64,000 nucleotides of DNA, taken from assembly GCF_022429625.1 (NCBI RefSeq), contig NZ_CP092483.1:3100001-3164000 (forward strand), read 5' to 3'. The notes below the pieces were generated by a model. It saw nothing but the letters and a program-made list of their open reading frames with translations. It ran no database searches and was not told where the DNA came from. Of the stretch, positions 7,079 to 14,926 are shown in pieces. Both the position numbers and the translations under genes were made by a program. Every line of letters starts with the position of its first letter. The stretch's first letter is position 1. This DNA comes from Devosia lacusdianchii. Lineage in GTDB: Bacteria; Pseudomonadota; Alphaproteobacteria; Rhizobiales; Devosiaceae.

Positions 7079-8494
7079 ATGAGCCGTATTATCGTTGTTT
7101 CCAACCGCACGCCGGGCAAGGGCCCGGCGGCCGGCGGCTTGGCGGTCGCCCTGCGCAAGACCCTCGCCGAACGCGAGGGCTTCTGGTTCGGCTGGTCCGG
7201 CAAACTGGTTGACGCACCCGCGCCCGAGGCGCGCTTCGAAGATGTCGAGGGCCTGTCCGTCGCCCAGATCGACCTGACCCGCGACGACCACCACGCCTAT
7301 TACGCGGGCTTTTCCAATTCGATCCTGTGGCCCAGCTTCCACCTGCGGCTCGACCTCGCAACCATCGAAGCCCACTGGTACGAGGGATATCGCCGGGTCA
7401 ATCTGCAGTTCGCCCGCGCCCTGCTGCCCCTGCTCAAGGCCGACGACATCATCTGGGTGCACGACTATCATCTGATCCCGCTGGCCAGCGAATTGCGCAA
7501 TCTCGGCGCGCGCAACCGCATCGGGTTCTATCTCCACATTCCCTTCCCAACCACCGACGCGCTCTACGCCATTCCGCACCATCAGGAACTGATGCGCGAC
7601 CTGTCGCGCTACGATCTGGTGGGGATGCAGGCCAATCGCGACGTCGCCGCCTTTACCGAGTTCGCCGATCACCAGTCGCCATCGAGCCTCTCCGGAAGCC
7701 CGCTTGAATCGGTCGATTTCGGCCGCACGGACGTCGCGGCCTTTCCCATCGGTTCGGACCCCGACGCCTTTGCCAAGCTCGCGGTGAGCCCCGCCGGCAC
7801 CAAGATGGTCCATCGCATGGAGCGGTCCCTCAACGGCCAGCACCTGATCCTGGGGGTCGATCGCCTGGACTATTCCAAGGGGCTGCCGCAGCGCGTCGAA
7901 GCCTATGAGAAGCTGCTGGCCAATGACGCGCGCTTCCGCCGTCAGGTGCATTTGCTGCAGGTGGCGCCGCCCTCGCGCGACACGATCAAGGAATACCAGG
8001 AAACCAGCGATACGCTTGATGCCATCTGCGGACGGGTGATGGGCCGTTTCGCCGAACCCGACTGGCAGCCGCTGACCTATGTGAAGCGCGCCTACGGGCA
8101 ACCCAGTCTTGCCGGCCTCTACCGGCTCGCCAGGGTTGGTTTGGTAACGCCGCTGCGCGACGGCATGAATCTGGTCGCCCACGAATATGTCGGCTCGCAG
8201 GATCCGGACGATCCGGGCGTGCTCATCCTGTCGCGCTTCGCCGGCGCTGCCGAAATTTTCGAGGACGCGATCCTGGTCAATCCGTTCGACACCGACGAAA
8301 CCGCCGAGGCCCTGCGTATGGCGCTCGACATGCCGCTCGACGAACGCATCGCCCGCTGGAAAACGCTGATGACGGCGGCTCGCAAGCATAATGTGGACGA
8401 CTGGGCCCGCAGTTTCCTCGACCGCCTGGCCCCGGCCACGGCAAGGGATGGCAGGACTACGCGGGATATCCTCTATCTGGCATCGGTGGCTTAG
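7079..8494 (+). CDS. otsA: Trehalose-6-phosphate synthase
   Basis: This 471-residue GT20 glycosyltransferase joins UDP-glucose and glucose-6-phosphate. Family landmarks are VVSNRTPG and AGGLAVAL at the N-terminus (sugar-nucleotide loop), IIWVHDYHLIPLA, the GVDRLDYSKGLPQR segment and the nucleotide-binding PLRDGMNLVAHEY near residues 355-370. Length is normal. With otsB it forms a two-gene osmo/desiccation-protection operon. The window also holds a trehalose import and oxidation operon (21576-27959), so the strain both makes and consumes trehalose. Confidence 0.96.
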   Translation: MSRIIVVSNRTPGKGPAAGGLAVALRKTLAEREGFWFGWSGKLVDAPAPEARFEDVEGLSVAQIDLTRDDHHAYYAGFSNSILWPSFHLRLDLATIEAHWYEGYRRVNLQFARALLPLLKADDIIWVHDYHLIPLASELRNLGARNRIGFYLHIPFPTTDALYAIPHHQELMRDLSRYDLVGMQANRDVAAFTEFADHQSPSSLSGSPLESVDFGRTDVAAFPIGSDPDAFAKLAVSPAGTKMVHRMERSLNGQHLILGVDRLDYSKGLPQRVEAYEKLLANDARFRRQVHLLQVAPPSRDTIKEYQETSDTLDAICGRVMGRFAEPDWQPLTYVKRAYGQPSLAGLYRLARVGLVTPLRDGMNLVAHEYVGSQDPDDPGVLILSRFAGAAEIFEDAILVNPFDTDETAEALRMALDMPLDERIARWKTLMTAARKHNVDDWARSFLDRLAPATARDGRTTRDILYLASVA

Positions 8495-8501
8495 CCGTCC
8501 T

Positions 8502-8632
8502 TACCTCTCCCTTCAGGGGAGAGGTCGACCCGCCTTCGGGTCGGGTGAGGGGCCTTCCCTCGCACCGAGTCAAGCAAAGGCCCCCTCACCCGGCGCCGCG
8601 CGCCGACCTCTCCCCCAGAGGGAGAGGTAAGA
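8502..8632. repeat. Long palindromic repeat pair (CCTCTCCC...GGGAGAGG family)
   Basis: A 130-bp element with CCTCTCCCTTCAGGGGAGAGG at the left and a facing CCTCTCCCCCAGAGGGAGAGG at the right; inner parts GGTCGACCCGCCTTCGGGTC and CCCTCACC also face each other. A close copy lies at 62759-62887. It sits between the converging otsA and panE-like genes and could act as a bidirectional terminator. Confidence 0.75.
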
Positions 8633-8636
8633 GGCT

Positions 8637-9527
8637 TCACTTCATCCACGGGCTGCCTGACGCGGCCAGCAGGGTCACCAGTGTCGCGTTCATTGGAGTC
8701 GCTATCCCGTGCTTGCGGCCGAGCCGGACGATGACGCCATTGCGCGCGTCGATCTCCATCCTGTTTCCCGCTAGCCGATCCGCGTGCAGTGAACCGCCGC
8801 TTGCGCCCTCGGGCATGTTGCGCGAATTGGCGATGGCGGTATCGACTGCACTCTGCGGTATAATGGCGCCCTCTGCCCGGCCGACGGCAGCGCATTCCTC
8901 GACGATCCCGCGAACGATCGCCTCAAGCTCGTCATTCCACGCCGGCCCCGTTGCTCGCAGGGTGAGCGACGGCACGACGGCAATACTGTTAATGGTGAGC
9001 TTGACCCAGGCTTGCGACAGGAAATCGGGGTCAGCCACCGCTTCGATCTCGGTATTGGCAAACAGTGCCGCCAGATCCTCGCCATTACGTCCAGCAGGCA
9101 CAGCGATAATGCCATGGCGGCTCTGCACGATCCGTCCGGGTGCACTGCGCGCCGCCGGCAGGTTGATCATCACAGGTACGAGCCGGTCGGCCGGCACAAG
9201 ATGCTCGAACAGGCGCACATGCTCGACGCCGTTCTGGATGATGGCCACACGCGTCTGCGGCCCCACCAGCCGGTCGAGCCAGGGCTTCGTCGACTCCACA
9301 TCATAAGTCTTGGTCGCGACCATCACCCAGTCGACCGGTTGCGCCTGCGCCGGATCGGTCAGCACAACGGGATTTGCGGTGATGACGCCAACAGGCGTTT
9401 CGACCCGCAAGTCATCGAGCGGCGTCCGTGCGCAGAGCGTGATGGCAAATTCGGAATTCTGCGCCAGCCAGGCCGCGACAGTCCCACCAATTGCACCCGG
9501 CCCGATAATCGCGATGCTCGTCGTCAT
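8637..9527 (-). CDS. panE: 2-dehydropantoate 2-reductase (ketopantoate reductase) family
   Basis: This 296-residue NADPH-dependent reductase has the Rossmann start IAIIGPGAIGGTVAAWLA (GxGxxG), the NADPH-phosphate region LCARTPLDDL, MVATKTYDV, QNGVEH, and the C-terminal catalytic helix SLHADRLAGNRMEIDARNG. Lys of WVKLTINS fits the conserved catalytic lysine. Members make pantoate for coenzyme A or reduce other 2-keto acids; paralogues are common, so the exact substrate is less sure. The start chosen is the ATG at 9527, directly before the GxGxxG strand; the longer frame to 9557 runs into the helicase terminator. Confidence 0.87.
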   Translation of the reverse strand: MTTSIAIIGPGAIGGTVAAWLAQNSEFAITLCARTPLDDLRVETPVGVITANPVVLTDPAQAQPVDWVMVATKTYDVESTKPWLDRLVGPQTRVAIIQNGVEHVRLFEHLVPADRLVPVMINLPAARSAPGRIVQSRHGIIAVPAGRNGEDLAALFANTEIEAVADPDFLSQAWVKLTINSIAVVPSLTLRATGPAWNDELEAIVRGIVEECAAVGRAEGAIIPQSAVDTAIANSRNMPEGASGGSLHADRLAGNRMEIDARNGVIVRLGRKHGIATPMNATLVTLLAASGSPWMK

Positions 9528-9540
9528 GCCAAAGCTCCAA

Positions 9541-9570
9541 AACAAAAGGGCGGCCACTCGGGCCGCCCTT
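9541..9570 (-). terminator. Intrinsic terminator after the RhlE-type helicase
   Basis: Read on the minus strand, AAGGGCGGCC-5-GGCCGCCCTT forms a 10-bp perfect stem followed by the T-rich tail TTGTTTTGG. It lies 23 bases past the helicase stop and 14 bases before the panE start. Confidence 0.8.
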
Positions 9571-9592
9571 GTCGTCTAAATTGCGCCTGGGC

Positions 9593-11155
9593 TCAAGCGC
9601 GACCGCGCTGTCGATCCGCGTTGGAGCGACCGCCAGAACGGACGGCATCCTTTTGCGACTTGCCCCAGCGCTGCTTGTTGGCAGCAGGCTTGGCCGCCAT
9701 CGGCTTGCCGGTTTCCATATCGCGACGCACGCCACGAACCGGCGCAGAGCCTTCGGCGGGACGGGTACGCGGCGCGCTTTCCGGACGGCTACGACCGGCC
9801 TCGACCGGCCGCGTACGTGGCGTGTCGGACGGCTGGTGATGCGGCTGGCTGCGGTTACCGCCTTCATTGCCAAACTCGGCGAACGGACGACGCTCTGCCG
9901 GCGAACGGCGATCCGCCTGCGGCGCGCGCGGATTCTTGGCCGAACGCGGGCCAGGACGGCCACCGGACGGCTTCTTGTAGGCCGAACGCGGAGCCTCGAC
10001 GACGCCGGTTTCGTTGGCGAGGTGCAGGTTACCCGATGCCGGCAGAGTGCGGCGGATCAGGCGCTCTACATCGCGAAGCTTGTCGCGCTCGGTACCGTCG
10101 CACAGGGTGATGGCAATGCCGGAGGCACCGTTGCGGCCCGTGCGGCCGATACGGTGCACATAGTTCTCCGGATCGTCGGGCAACTCGTAGTTCACCACAT
10201 GGGTGATGCCGGGCACGTCGATGCCGCGCGCCGCGATATCTGTGGCGACGAGAATGCGCACGTCACCTGAAGCAAAGCCCTTGAGGGCTGCCTGGCGGGC
10301 GTTCTGGCTCTTGTTGCCGTGGATGGCAGCGGCTTTGTGGCCGTCGATCTCGAGGTTCTTGGCAACACGGTCAGCGCCATGCTTGGTGCGCGAGAAGATG
10401 ATCACGCGTTCCATCTTCTCTTCTTCGCTGGCGAGCAGCTCGTTGAGTACGCCGCGCTTGGCCTTGGAGCCGGAGAGGATCACGCGTTGGTCGATCTTGA
10501 CCACCGTCGAACCGGCAACCGACGCATCGACGCGCACCGGCTCGTTGAGCAGGCTCTTGGCGAGATCGGCGACTTCGGGGGCCATGGTGGCCGAGAACAT
10601 CATGGTCTGGCGCTTGATGCCGATCGCCTTGGCGACGGCGCGAACCGGGGCGATGAAGCCCATGTCGAGCATGCGATCGGCCTCATCGAGCACGAACCAG
10701 CGCGTTTCGTTGAGCCGGATCTTGTTGTCGTCCATCAGGTCCTTGAGGCGGCCCGGGGTGGCGACGGTGATATCGACGCCGCGCTCGAGGCGCTTGACCT
10801 GATGGTAGCGCGACACGCCGCCCAGCAGCAGCACGGTATCAAGCTTCATCTTGCTGCCAGCAAACTTGCGAATGGCTTCGTCGATCTGGACGGCAAGCTC
10901 GCGGGTCGGCGCGAGAATGAGAGCACGGGTGGTCATCGGCCGCGGACGGCCGGTAAGGGTCAAAAGGCCAGCCAGGATCGGCAAGCCGAAGGCCGCCGTC
11001 TTGCCCGAGCCGGTCTGGGCAATGCCCATCATGTCGCGGCCTTCGAGCAGCTTCGGAATGGCCTGAAGCTGGATTTTGGTGGGCTCGGTAAAGCCGCCGG
11101 CCGTCAGGCTGTCGGTGATAATGCTCGGCAGACCGAGGGAAATGAAGTCGTTCAA
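9593..11155 (-). CDS. rhlE: DEAD-box ATP-dependent RNA helicase, RhlE type
   Basis: This ~520-residue RNA helicase has every DEAD-box motif: Q motif region FTEPTKIQLQAIP, Walker A AQTGSGKTAAF, PTRELAVQI, TPGRLKDLM, DEADRMLDMGF, SAT, then helicase-C FSRTKHGADRV, ATDIAARGIDVP and HRIGRTGR. A basic ~120-residue tail rich in Arg, Pro and Gly follows, typical of RhlE proteins that unwind structured mRNA and assist ribosome assembly, especially in the cold. The start is probably the TTG at 11155 (LNDFISLGL matches family N-termini); a TTG at 11203 would add 16 unconserved residues. A strong terminator ends the gene. Confidence 0.93.
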   Translation of the reverse strand: MNDFISLGLPSIITDSLTAGGFTEPTKIQLQAIPKLLEGRDMMGIAQTGSGKTAAFGLPILAGLLTLTGRPRPMTTRALILAPTRELAVQIDEAIRKFAGSKMKLDTVLLLGGVSRYHQVKRLERGVDITVATPGRLKDLMDDNKIRLNETRWFVLDEADRMLDMGFIAPVRAVAKAIGIKRQTMMFSATMAPEVADLAKSLLNEPVRVDASVAGSTVVKIDQRVILSGSKAKRGVLNELLASEEEKMERVIIFSRTKHGADRVAKNLEIDGHKAAAIHGNKSQNARQAALKGFASGDVRILVATDIAARGIDVPGITHVVNYELPDDPENYVHRIGRTGRNGASGIAITLCDGTERDKLRDVERLIRRTLPASGNLHLANETGVVEAPRSAYKKPSGGRPGPRSAKNPRAPQADRRSPAERRPFAEFGNEGGNRSQPHHQPSDTPRTRPVEAGRSRPESAPRTRPAEGSAPVRGVRRDMETGKPMAAKPAANKQRWGKSQKDAVRSGGRSNADRQRGRA

Positions 11156-11637
11156 AAGACACGTCTTTCTGCGCCGATATGGCGCTGCAACGCGCGCAGA
11201 CAAATGCAGCGCGCAAATCGCCGTTCCACAGGGAGCAGCGGATCAACAGGTGCAATCGGGCGATAAGATTGGGATATCGCGCGGGTGCTGGCTCGAACCC
11301 GGACAGATTGTTTCCGGGCTGACTTCGCCGCTCACCGCAAGGGGATAAGAAGAGAAGTCCGTCACCAAATTTCTGGCGCCAGCGGATCCACTGAAGGTCC
11401 ATGCGCCGGTGACGATAGCCGTGATATGGGGGAAGGCGCCTGAAATAGCAAGGAAATTCGGGATTGCGCGATGCATGGCGGGGTTGCGAGGGGATACGCC
11501 TCCTAGCCTCCCCCTGTCAGGGGGAGGGACCGCTCCGGGCCCGGGCAGGATCGAGCTCCGTGCACAAGTGTGGCTCCTCCCTTTTCAGGGGGAGGTTGGG
11601 AGGGGGTATTCTACCCGGCCCGTGGTAGGAGAGAACC
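11156..11637. other. Intergenic region upstream of helicase and binding-protein genes
   Basis: About 480 bases without a gene I can support. The left two thirds would be the leader of the helicase mRNA; a 77-codon minus-strand frame (11243-11476) there has no family resemblance or clear RBS. The right part holds a palindromic repeat pair (about 11503-11610). GGAGAG before 11638 is the RBS of the next gene. Confidence 0.5.
11503..11610. repeat. Palindromic repeat pair (CCTCCCCCT...AGGGGGAGG family)
   Basis: CCTCCCCCTGTCAGGGGGAGG and, 60 bases on, CTCCCTTTTCAGGGGGAGG are small stem-loops of one family, followed by GTTGGGAGGGGGT. A related pair is at about 63776-63873. Confidence 0.65.
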
Positions 11638-12600
11638 ATGTTCAGAACGCTCATCGCCCTCACCCTCCTCCTCGCCCTCCTCGCCCTCCTCGCCCTCCCC
11701 GTCCAAGCCGCCGAATGGACCTACACCGATGGCGCCGGCAAGACCGTTACCCTGCCTGAGCCGCCACAGCGCATCATCGCCCATATCAACGCCGCCGCCG
11801 CGCTGATCCCGCTCGGCATCAGGCCCATCGGCGTCTTCCTCGATGGCCCGCCCTCCGTCGATCGCGCCGATACCGGCCTCGATCTCGATGGCGTCGAGAT
11901 CGTCGGCAGGGGCTGGTATGAGCTGGATGCCGAGGCAGTGCTAACGCTCGATCCCGATCTTGTTGTCACCGAGTGGTGGCCGCGCGAGGGCTTTTACGGC
12001 GGCGCGGTTGGGGATGCCGGCATCGTGCAACAGATCGAAGCCATAGCGCCGATCGCCGGCCCGGCGCAGGGCCGGTCGATCCTGACCATGATCGACGACT
12101 ACGCCGCCCTCGCCGCCAGCCTCGGCGCCGACCTGGCCGCGCCTGATATCATTGCCGACAAGCAACGCTTCGAAGCAGCGTTGACCCGCTTCAAGGCCTC
12201 CGTCGCCGGCAAGCCCGGTCTGACGGTCATGGCCGTCTCGCCTGGATCGAGCGGCCTATCGGTCGCCGCCCCAGATGAGTTTGCCGAACTCTCGGACCTC
12301 GCGTCCTGGGGCCTCGATCTGGTCGTCCCCTCAATCGATCCCGATAGCAGCTACCAGACGCTGAGCTGGGAGAACGCCAACCTCTACCCCGCCGACCTCA
12401 TCCTGCTCGATGACCGTTGGGGCCGGCAGGCCATCGATACCATCATCGATCAACCTCTGGCCGCGCGCCTGCCCGCCGTCGCCGCCGGCCAGATCGGCGA
12501 TTGGCCAGCGGGCTGGATCCGCAGCTATCGTGTCTATGCTGATCAGTTGGACAAGCTGAGCACGCTTATTGAAGCAAGCGACCCGGATATCGTGGATTAA
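11638..12600 (+). CDS. Orphan periplasmic binding protein, Fe3+-siderophore/B12 type
   Basis: This 320-residue protein has a signal peptide made almost only of Leu and Ala (LTLLLALLALLALPVQAA), coded by a CTCCTCGCC nonamer repeat, and a class III binding-protein fold: WTYTDGAGKTVTLPEPPQRIIA, LIPLGIRPIGVF, LDPDLVVTEWW, then a long helix and a second lobe with the final Trp-rich WPAGWIRSYRVYADQLDKL. This family captures ferric siderophores, haem or cobalamin. No permease or ATPase gene is adjacent, so partners must lie elsewhere. The RBS is GGAGAG before the ATG. Confidence 0.85.
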   Translation: MFRTLIALTLLLALLALLALPVQAAEWTYTDGAGKTVTLPEPPQRIIAHINAAAALIPLGIRPIGVFLDGPPSVDRADTGLDLDGVEIVGRGWYELDAEAVLTLDPDLVVTEWWPREGFYGGAVGDAGIVQQIEAIAPIAGPAQGRSILTMIDDYAALAASLGADLAAPDIIADKQRFEAALTRFKASVAGKPGLTVMAVSPGSSGLSVAAPDEFAELSDLASWGLDLVVPSIDPDSSYQTLSWENANLYPADLILLDDRWGRQAIDTIIDQPLAARLPAVAAGQIGDWPAGWIRSYRVYADQLDKLSTLIEASDPDIVD

Positions 12601-12687
12601 ACACCACCCTTACCCCACCTCCGCGCTTCACCCTCGGGCTTGACCCGACGTGACGCGCGGAGAGTAGGTTTGGCACCGGTGGCACCC

Positions 12688-13476
12688 CTAAATCCCCGCA
12701 TACCAGTCATAGCCCGTATCTTCCCAATACCCGCCCTTGCCCTTGCCGAAGGCGGCGAGGCTATCCACCAGTTCGATCGTGTGCAGGTATTTGGGCTGCT
12801 TGTAGCCCAATGCCCGCTCGATGCGCAGGCGGATCGGCGCGCCATTGCTCACCGGCAGCACCTGGTCGTTGAGGCCGTAGCTGAGGATCGATTGCGGGTG
12901 ATAGGCGTCGATCAGGTCCGAGCTGGTATAGTAGAGGATATCGCCCGATAGCGTCCGCTGGATGTTGTCGTAGCAGTGGTAGACGCAGAACCGGGCCTCG
13001 GGCTTGACCCGCGCCATGTCGAGTATCGGCCCCAGTGGCGTGCCGGTCCATTTGGCGATGCAGCTCCAACCCTCGACGCAGTCGTGGCGGGTAATCTGGC
13101 TGCGGGCCGGCATATTGCGCAGCTCGTCGAGCGAGAACTCCAGCGGCTGCTCCACCATGCCTGTTATCTTGAGCTTGTAGCCAGCAAAGCCGCTATCCCT
13201 GAGTGCCACATATTCCGCCGTCGACGGATCGACCGACCCGTTCGGCCGCTGCCCCTGACGGATTTCGCTTGCCGAATATTCCCGCGCCAGCGTTTGCGCC
13301 CCGATCAGCCGGCGCTGCACCTGGTAGGTCAGCACATTGGCCTGTTCCATGACCTTGCGGACCTGGTTTTCCTTCGAGCCCAGAAAATCGAACTGATCGC
13401 ATCCGGCCAGGATCAATCCCGACCCGGCAATGGCCGAACCGCGCAAGAAATTGCGGCGGGTGAGGATGCCGCTCAT
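12688..13476 (-). CDS. Molybdopterin-dependent oxidoreductase, MsrP/YedY-like, Tat lipoprotein
   Basis: This 262-residue member of the sulfite oxidase fold has a twin-arginine signal (TRRNFLRG, residues 6-13) ending in a lipobox LAGC with C26, so it is probably an exported lipoprotein. The Mo-pterin region includes HDCVEGWSCIAKW, where C133 is the expected molybdenum ligand. MsrP/YedY reduces methionine sulfoxide in periplasmic proteins with electrons from a membrane haem protein. The ATG overlaps the stop of the cytochrome b gene (ATGA), so the two are coupled. Position downstream of a Met-rich secreted protein and a sigma-F promoter supports an oxidative repair role. Another substrate of the same fold cannot be excluded. 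Confidence 0.85.
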   Translation of the reverse strand: MSGILTRRNFLRGSAIAGSGLILAGCDQFDFLGSKENQVRKVMEQANVLTYQVQRRLIGAQTLAREYSASEIRQGQRPNGSVDPSTAEYVALRDSGFAGYKLKITGMVEQPLEFSLDELRNMPARSQITRHDCVEGWSCIAKWTGTPLGPILDMARVKPEARFCVYHCYDNIQRTLSGDILYYTSSDLIDAYHPQSILSYGLNDQVLPVSNGAPIRLRIERALGYKQPKYLHTIELVDSLAAFGKGKGGYWEDTGYDWYAGI

Positions 13477-14324
13477 GGTTTGTCTCCTTCGGCGGTCGGG
13501 GTCCCGGGGCTGGCGCGATACCAGCCTGACAGCATCGAGCGCAGCTCGTTGATCGGGCCTGCAGCGACGACCATGACGATGTGGATGATAAAAAAGCCTA
13601 CCAGCAGCAGCATGACGATGAAGTGGATCGTCCGTGCCGTCTGCCGTCCGCCGAAAATGTCGAGCATCCAGGGCGCGATGGCATTGATCCCCGGGCTCAT
13701 GGTGAGCCCCGTCAGCACGATCAGCGGGAACAGGACAAAGAACACGCCGAAATAGGCGAGCTTCTGCAGAGGTCCATAAGTGCGGCCATGATGAAAGCGC
13801 AGGCGCGCATGGTCGGCCACGTCGCGCGGCACACCTTTGATATCGGCCGGTCCCGGCACGATGTCGCGGCGGATATGGCCGTTGATAAAGCTGGCCAGGA
13901 ACCAGATGAACATGGTGATGACGAAGACCCAGCCGAAGAAGAAGTGCACCACCCGGCCGGTGCCGAGGTCGCGATAGGACGGGATGGTCACGGCGCCGGG
14001 AAAGCCGGTAAAGGTCGGCCGCTCGGCCGAACCGCTTACGCCAAGGCCAAGAGCGGTGGAATCGAAAGTCTGGCCGAAAACCGTGGTCCGCCCGCGCGGG
14101 CCCTCGGGCGTATTGACCGCCCCGATTTCGAGAATAGCGTTTTCGAACTCGAAGCCCGATTGCTGGCCGATATAGAGCGCCGGATGCGCATTGAAGATTT
14201 GCAGCCCTGTCAGCAGCAGGAAGAACAGGCAGATCGCCCAGATCCAGTGCGTCACGCGCGTCCATATGGACTGGCGATAGATCAGCGGTCCCTTGACCGC
14301 CGGAAGTCCGGCTTGTTCACTCAT
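13473..14324 (-). CDS. Membrane cytochrome b (cytochrome b561/b6-like electron donor)
   Basis: This 283-residue protein has about four transmembrane helices with histidines suited to b-haem binding: RVTHWIWAICLFFLLLTG, RVVHFFFGWVFVITMF, YFGVFFVLFPLIVLTG and ARTIHFIVMLLLVGFFIIHIV. Between helices 1 and 2 is a large extra-membrane insertion (about residues 50-125). It should pass quinol electrons to the molybdoprotein encoded by the overlapping next gene, as MsrQ/YedZ does for MsrP/YedY, though it is of a different and larger cytochrome type than E. coli MsrQ. The start ATG at 14324 is preceded by GGAGGGG. Confidence 0.85.
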   Translation of the reverse strand: MSEQAGLPAVKGPLIYRQSIWTRVTHWIWAICLFFLLLTGLQIFNAHPALYIGQQSGFEFENAILEIGAVNTPEGPRGRTTVFGQTFDSTALGLGVSGSAERPTFTGFPGAVTIPSYRDLGTGRVVHFFFGWVFVITMFIWFLASFINGHIRRDIVPGPADIKGVPRDVADHARLRFHHGRTYGPLQKLAYFGVFFVLFPLIVLTGLTMSPGINAIAPWMLDIFGGRQTARTIHFIVMLLLVGFFIIHIVMVVAAGPINELRSMLSGWYRASPGTPTAEGDKP

Positions 14325-14342
14325 ACGGCCCCTCCGCTCGGG

Positions 14343-14385
14343 TTGGCCCCGCAGCGTCCGTAGCAACGGTAGCGCGCGGGGCCAA
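14343..14385. terminator. Stem-loop between the Met-repeat gene and the cytochrome b gene
   Basis: TTGGCCCCGC and GCGGGGCCAA form a perfect 10-bp stem around a 23-base loop. There is no T-run on either strand, so it may be a processing or attenuation structure that lets the small secreted protein be made in excess over the downstream enzymes. Confidence 0.5.
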
Positions 14386-14405
14386 TGCCAGGCATCACTT
14401 AAATG

Positions 14406-14756
14406 TTATTGCGCGGCAGGCGCCATGGCGTCGGCTGGTGCCATCGCATCGGCTGGTGCCATCGCGTCAGCCGGGGCCATCGCGTCAGCCGGGGCCATGG
14501 CGTCGGTCTCCATACCCAGCGATTTGATGGCCGCCATCACGTCCATGCCCTGGTGCAGCCCCTGGCAACCGGCCATCGCGGCAGACATGGCTTCCGGGAA
14601 GGTGATGGCGGCTGCCTGCTGCGAGCACAGTTCGAAATCGGCGTCGCTGATCGGCGTCAGTGCCTTCGAAGCGCCCATGGCGTCCTCCGCCACGACCGGG
14701 GCGGCAAAGGCGATCATGGTGAGGGCGGCGAGTGAAAGTTTGTGCAAATTGTTCAT
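14406..14756 (-). CDS. Secreted methionine-rich repeat protein (MrpX-like sink)
   Basis: This 116-residue protein has a signal peptide (LAALTMIAFAAPVVAED). The mature part (~93 residues) holds 11 Met and two Cys (ELCSQQ, AGCQG) and ends in five perfect DAMAPA hexapeptides. It is transcribed towards cytochrome b and MsrP-like genes and divergent from an ECF sigma factor. That is the context of the Met-rich peptide MrpX and of MXKDX-repeat proteins, thought to absorb hypochlorite by Met oxidation and to be recycled by the YedY-type reductase. The repeat sequence differs from those, so the link is by position and composition only. The ATG at 14756 follows GGGAGA; a sigma-F-type promoter is at 14810-14835. 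Confidence 0.75.
   Translation of the reverse strand: MNNLHKLSLAALTMIAFAAPVVAEDAMGASKALTPISDADFELCSQQAAAITFPEAMSAAMAGCQGLHQGMDVMAAIKSLGMETDAMAPADAMAPADAMAPADAMAPADAMAPAAQ
14415..14504 (-). repeat. Five in-frame 18-bp tandem repeats encoding DAMAPA
   Basis: Five contiguous 18-base units each encode Asp-Ala-Met-Ala-Pro-Ala. Synonymous changes between units (GCC/GCT, GCG/GCC, CCG/CCA) show that the protein pattern is kept while the DNA has drifted, so selection on the peptide is likely. Confidence 0.9.
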
Positions 14757-14809
14757 GGATGTCTCCCGATGGATGACCGCGCCGTCGGGGCTCGGTTCAT
14801 GCCGGGCCA

Positions 14810-14835
14810 TTCGCCGTCCCATCGCCATCCGTTAC
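14810..14835 (-). promoter_or_regulatory. Sigma-F-type ECF promoter for the Met-repeat gene
   Basis: On the minus strand GTAACG (14835-14830), a spacer of exactly 16 bases, and CGAA (14813-14810) match the GTAACC-N16-CGAA motif I recall for Caulobacter sigma-F, with one mismatch. Transcription would begin near 14803, leaving a ~47-base leader with GGGAGA before the ATG at 14756. Confidence 0.7.
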
Positions 14836-14890
14836 CGGCTCACGACCTCGTGACCATCATTTCCGCATTGCCCTCTTCGCGCCGCCGCAT

Positions 14891-14916
14891 GTAACCATGA
14901 CCACACGGGAGACGAA
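14891..14916 (+). promoter_or_regulatory. Sigma-F-type ECF promoter for the sigma factor itself
   Basis: GTAACC (14891-14896), 16 bases, CGAA (14913-14916) is a perfect match to the sigma-F motif. It predicts autoregulation. It also means the ATG at 14897 is inside the promoter and cannot be the start used from it. Confidence 0.72.
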
Positions 14917-14926
14917 TGACCTGATA

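Noticed and set aside
6929..8389. A 486-codon minus-strand frame
   Set aside because: It is a shadow of otsA; the sense frame carries all GT20 motifs and the antisense one has no fold-like pattern.
11243..11476. A 77-codon minus-strand frame upstream of the helicase
   Set aside because: No RBS, hydrophobic pattern or recognisable domain; more likely part of the untranslated leader.
14897..14926. Upstream ATG as start of the ECF sigma factor
   Set aside because: It lies in the spacer of a perfect sigma-F promoter and adds residues not typical of the family; a start at or after 14927 is preferred.
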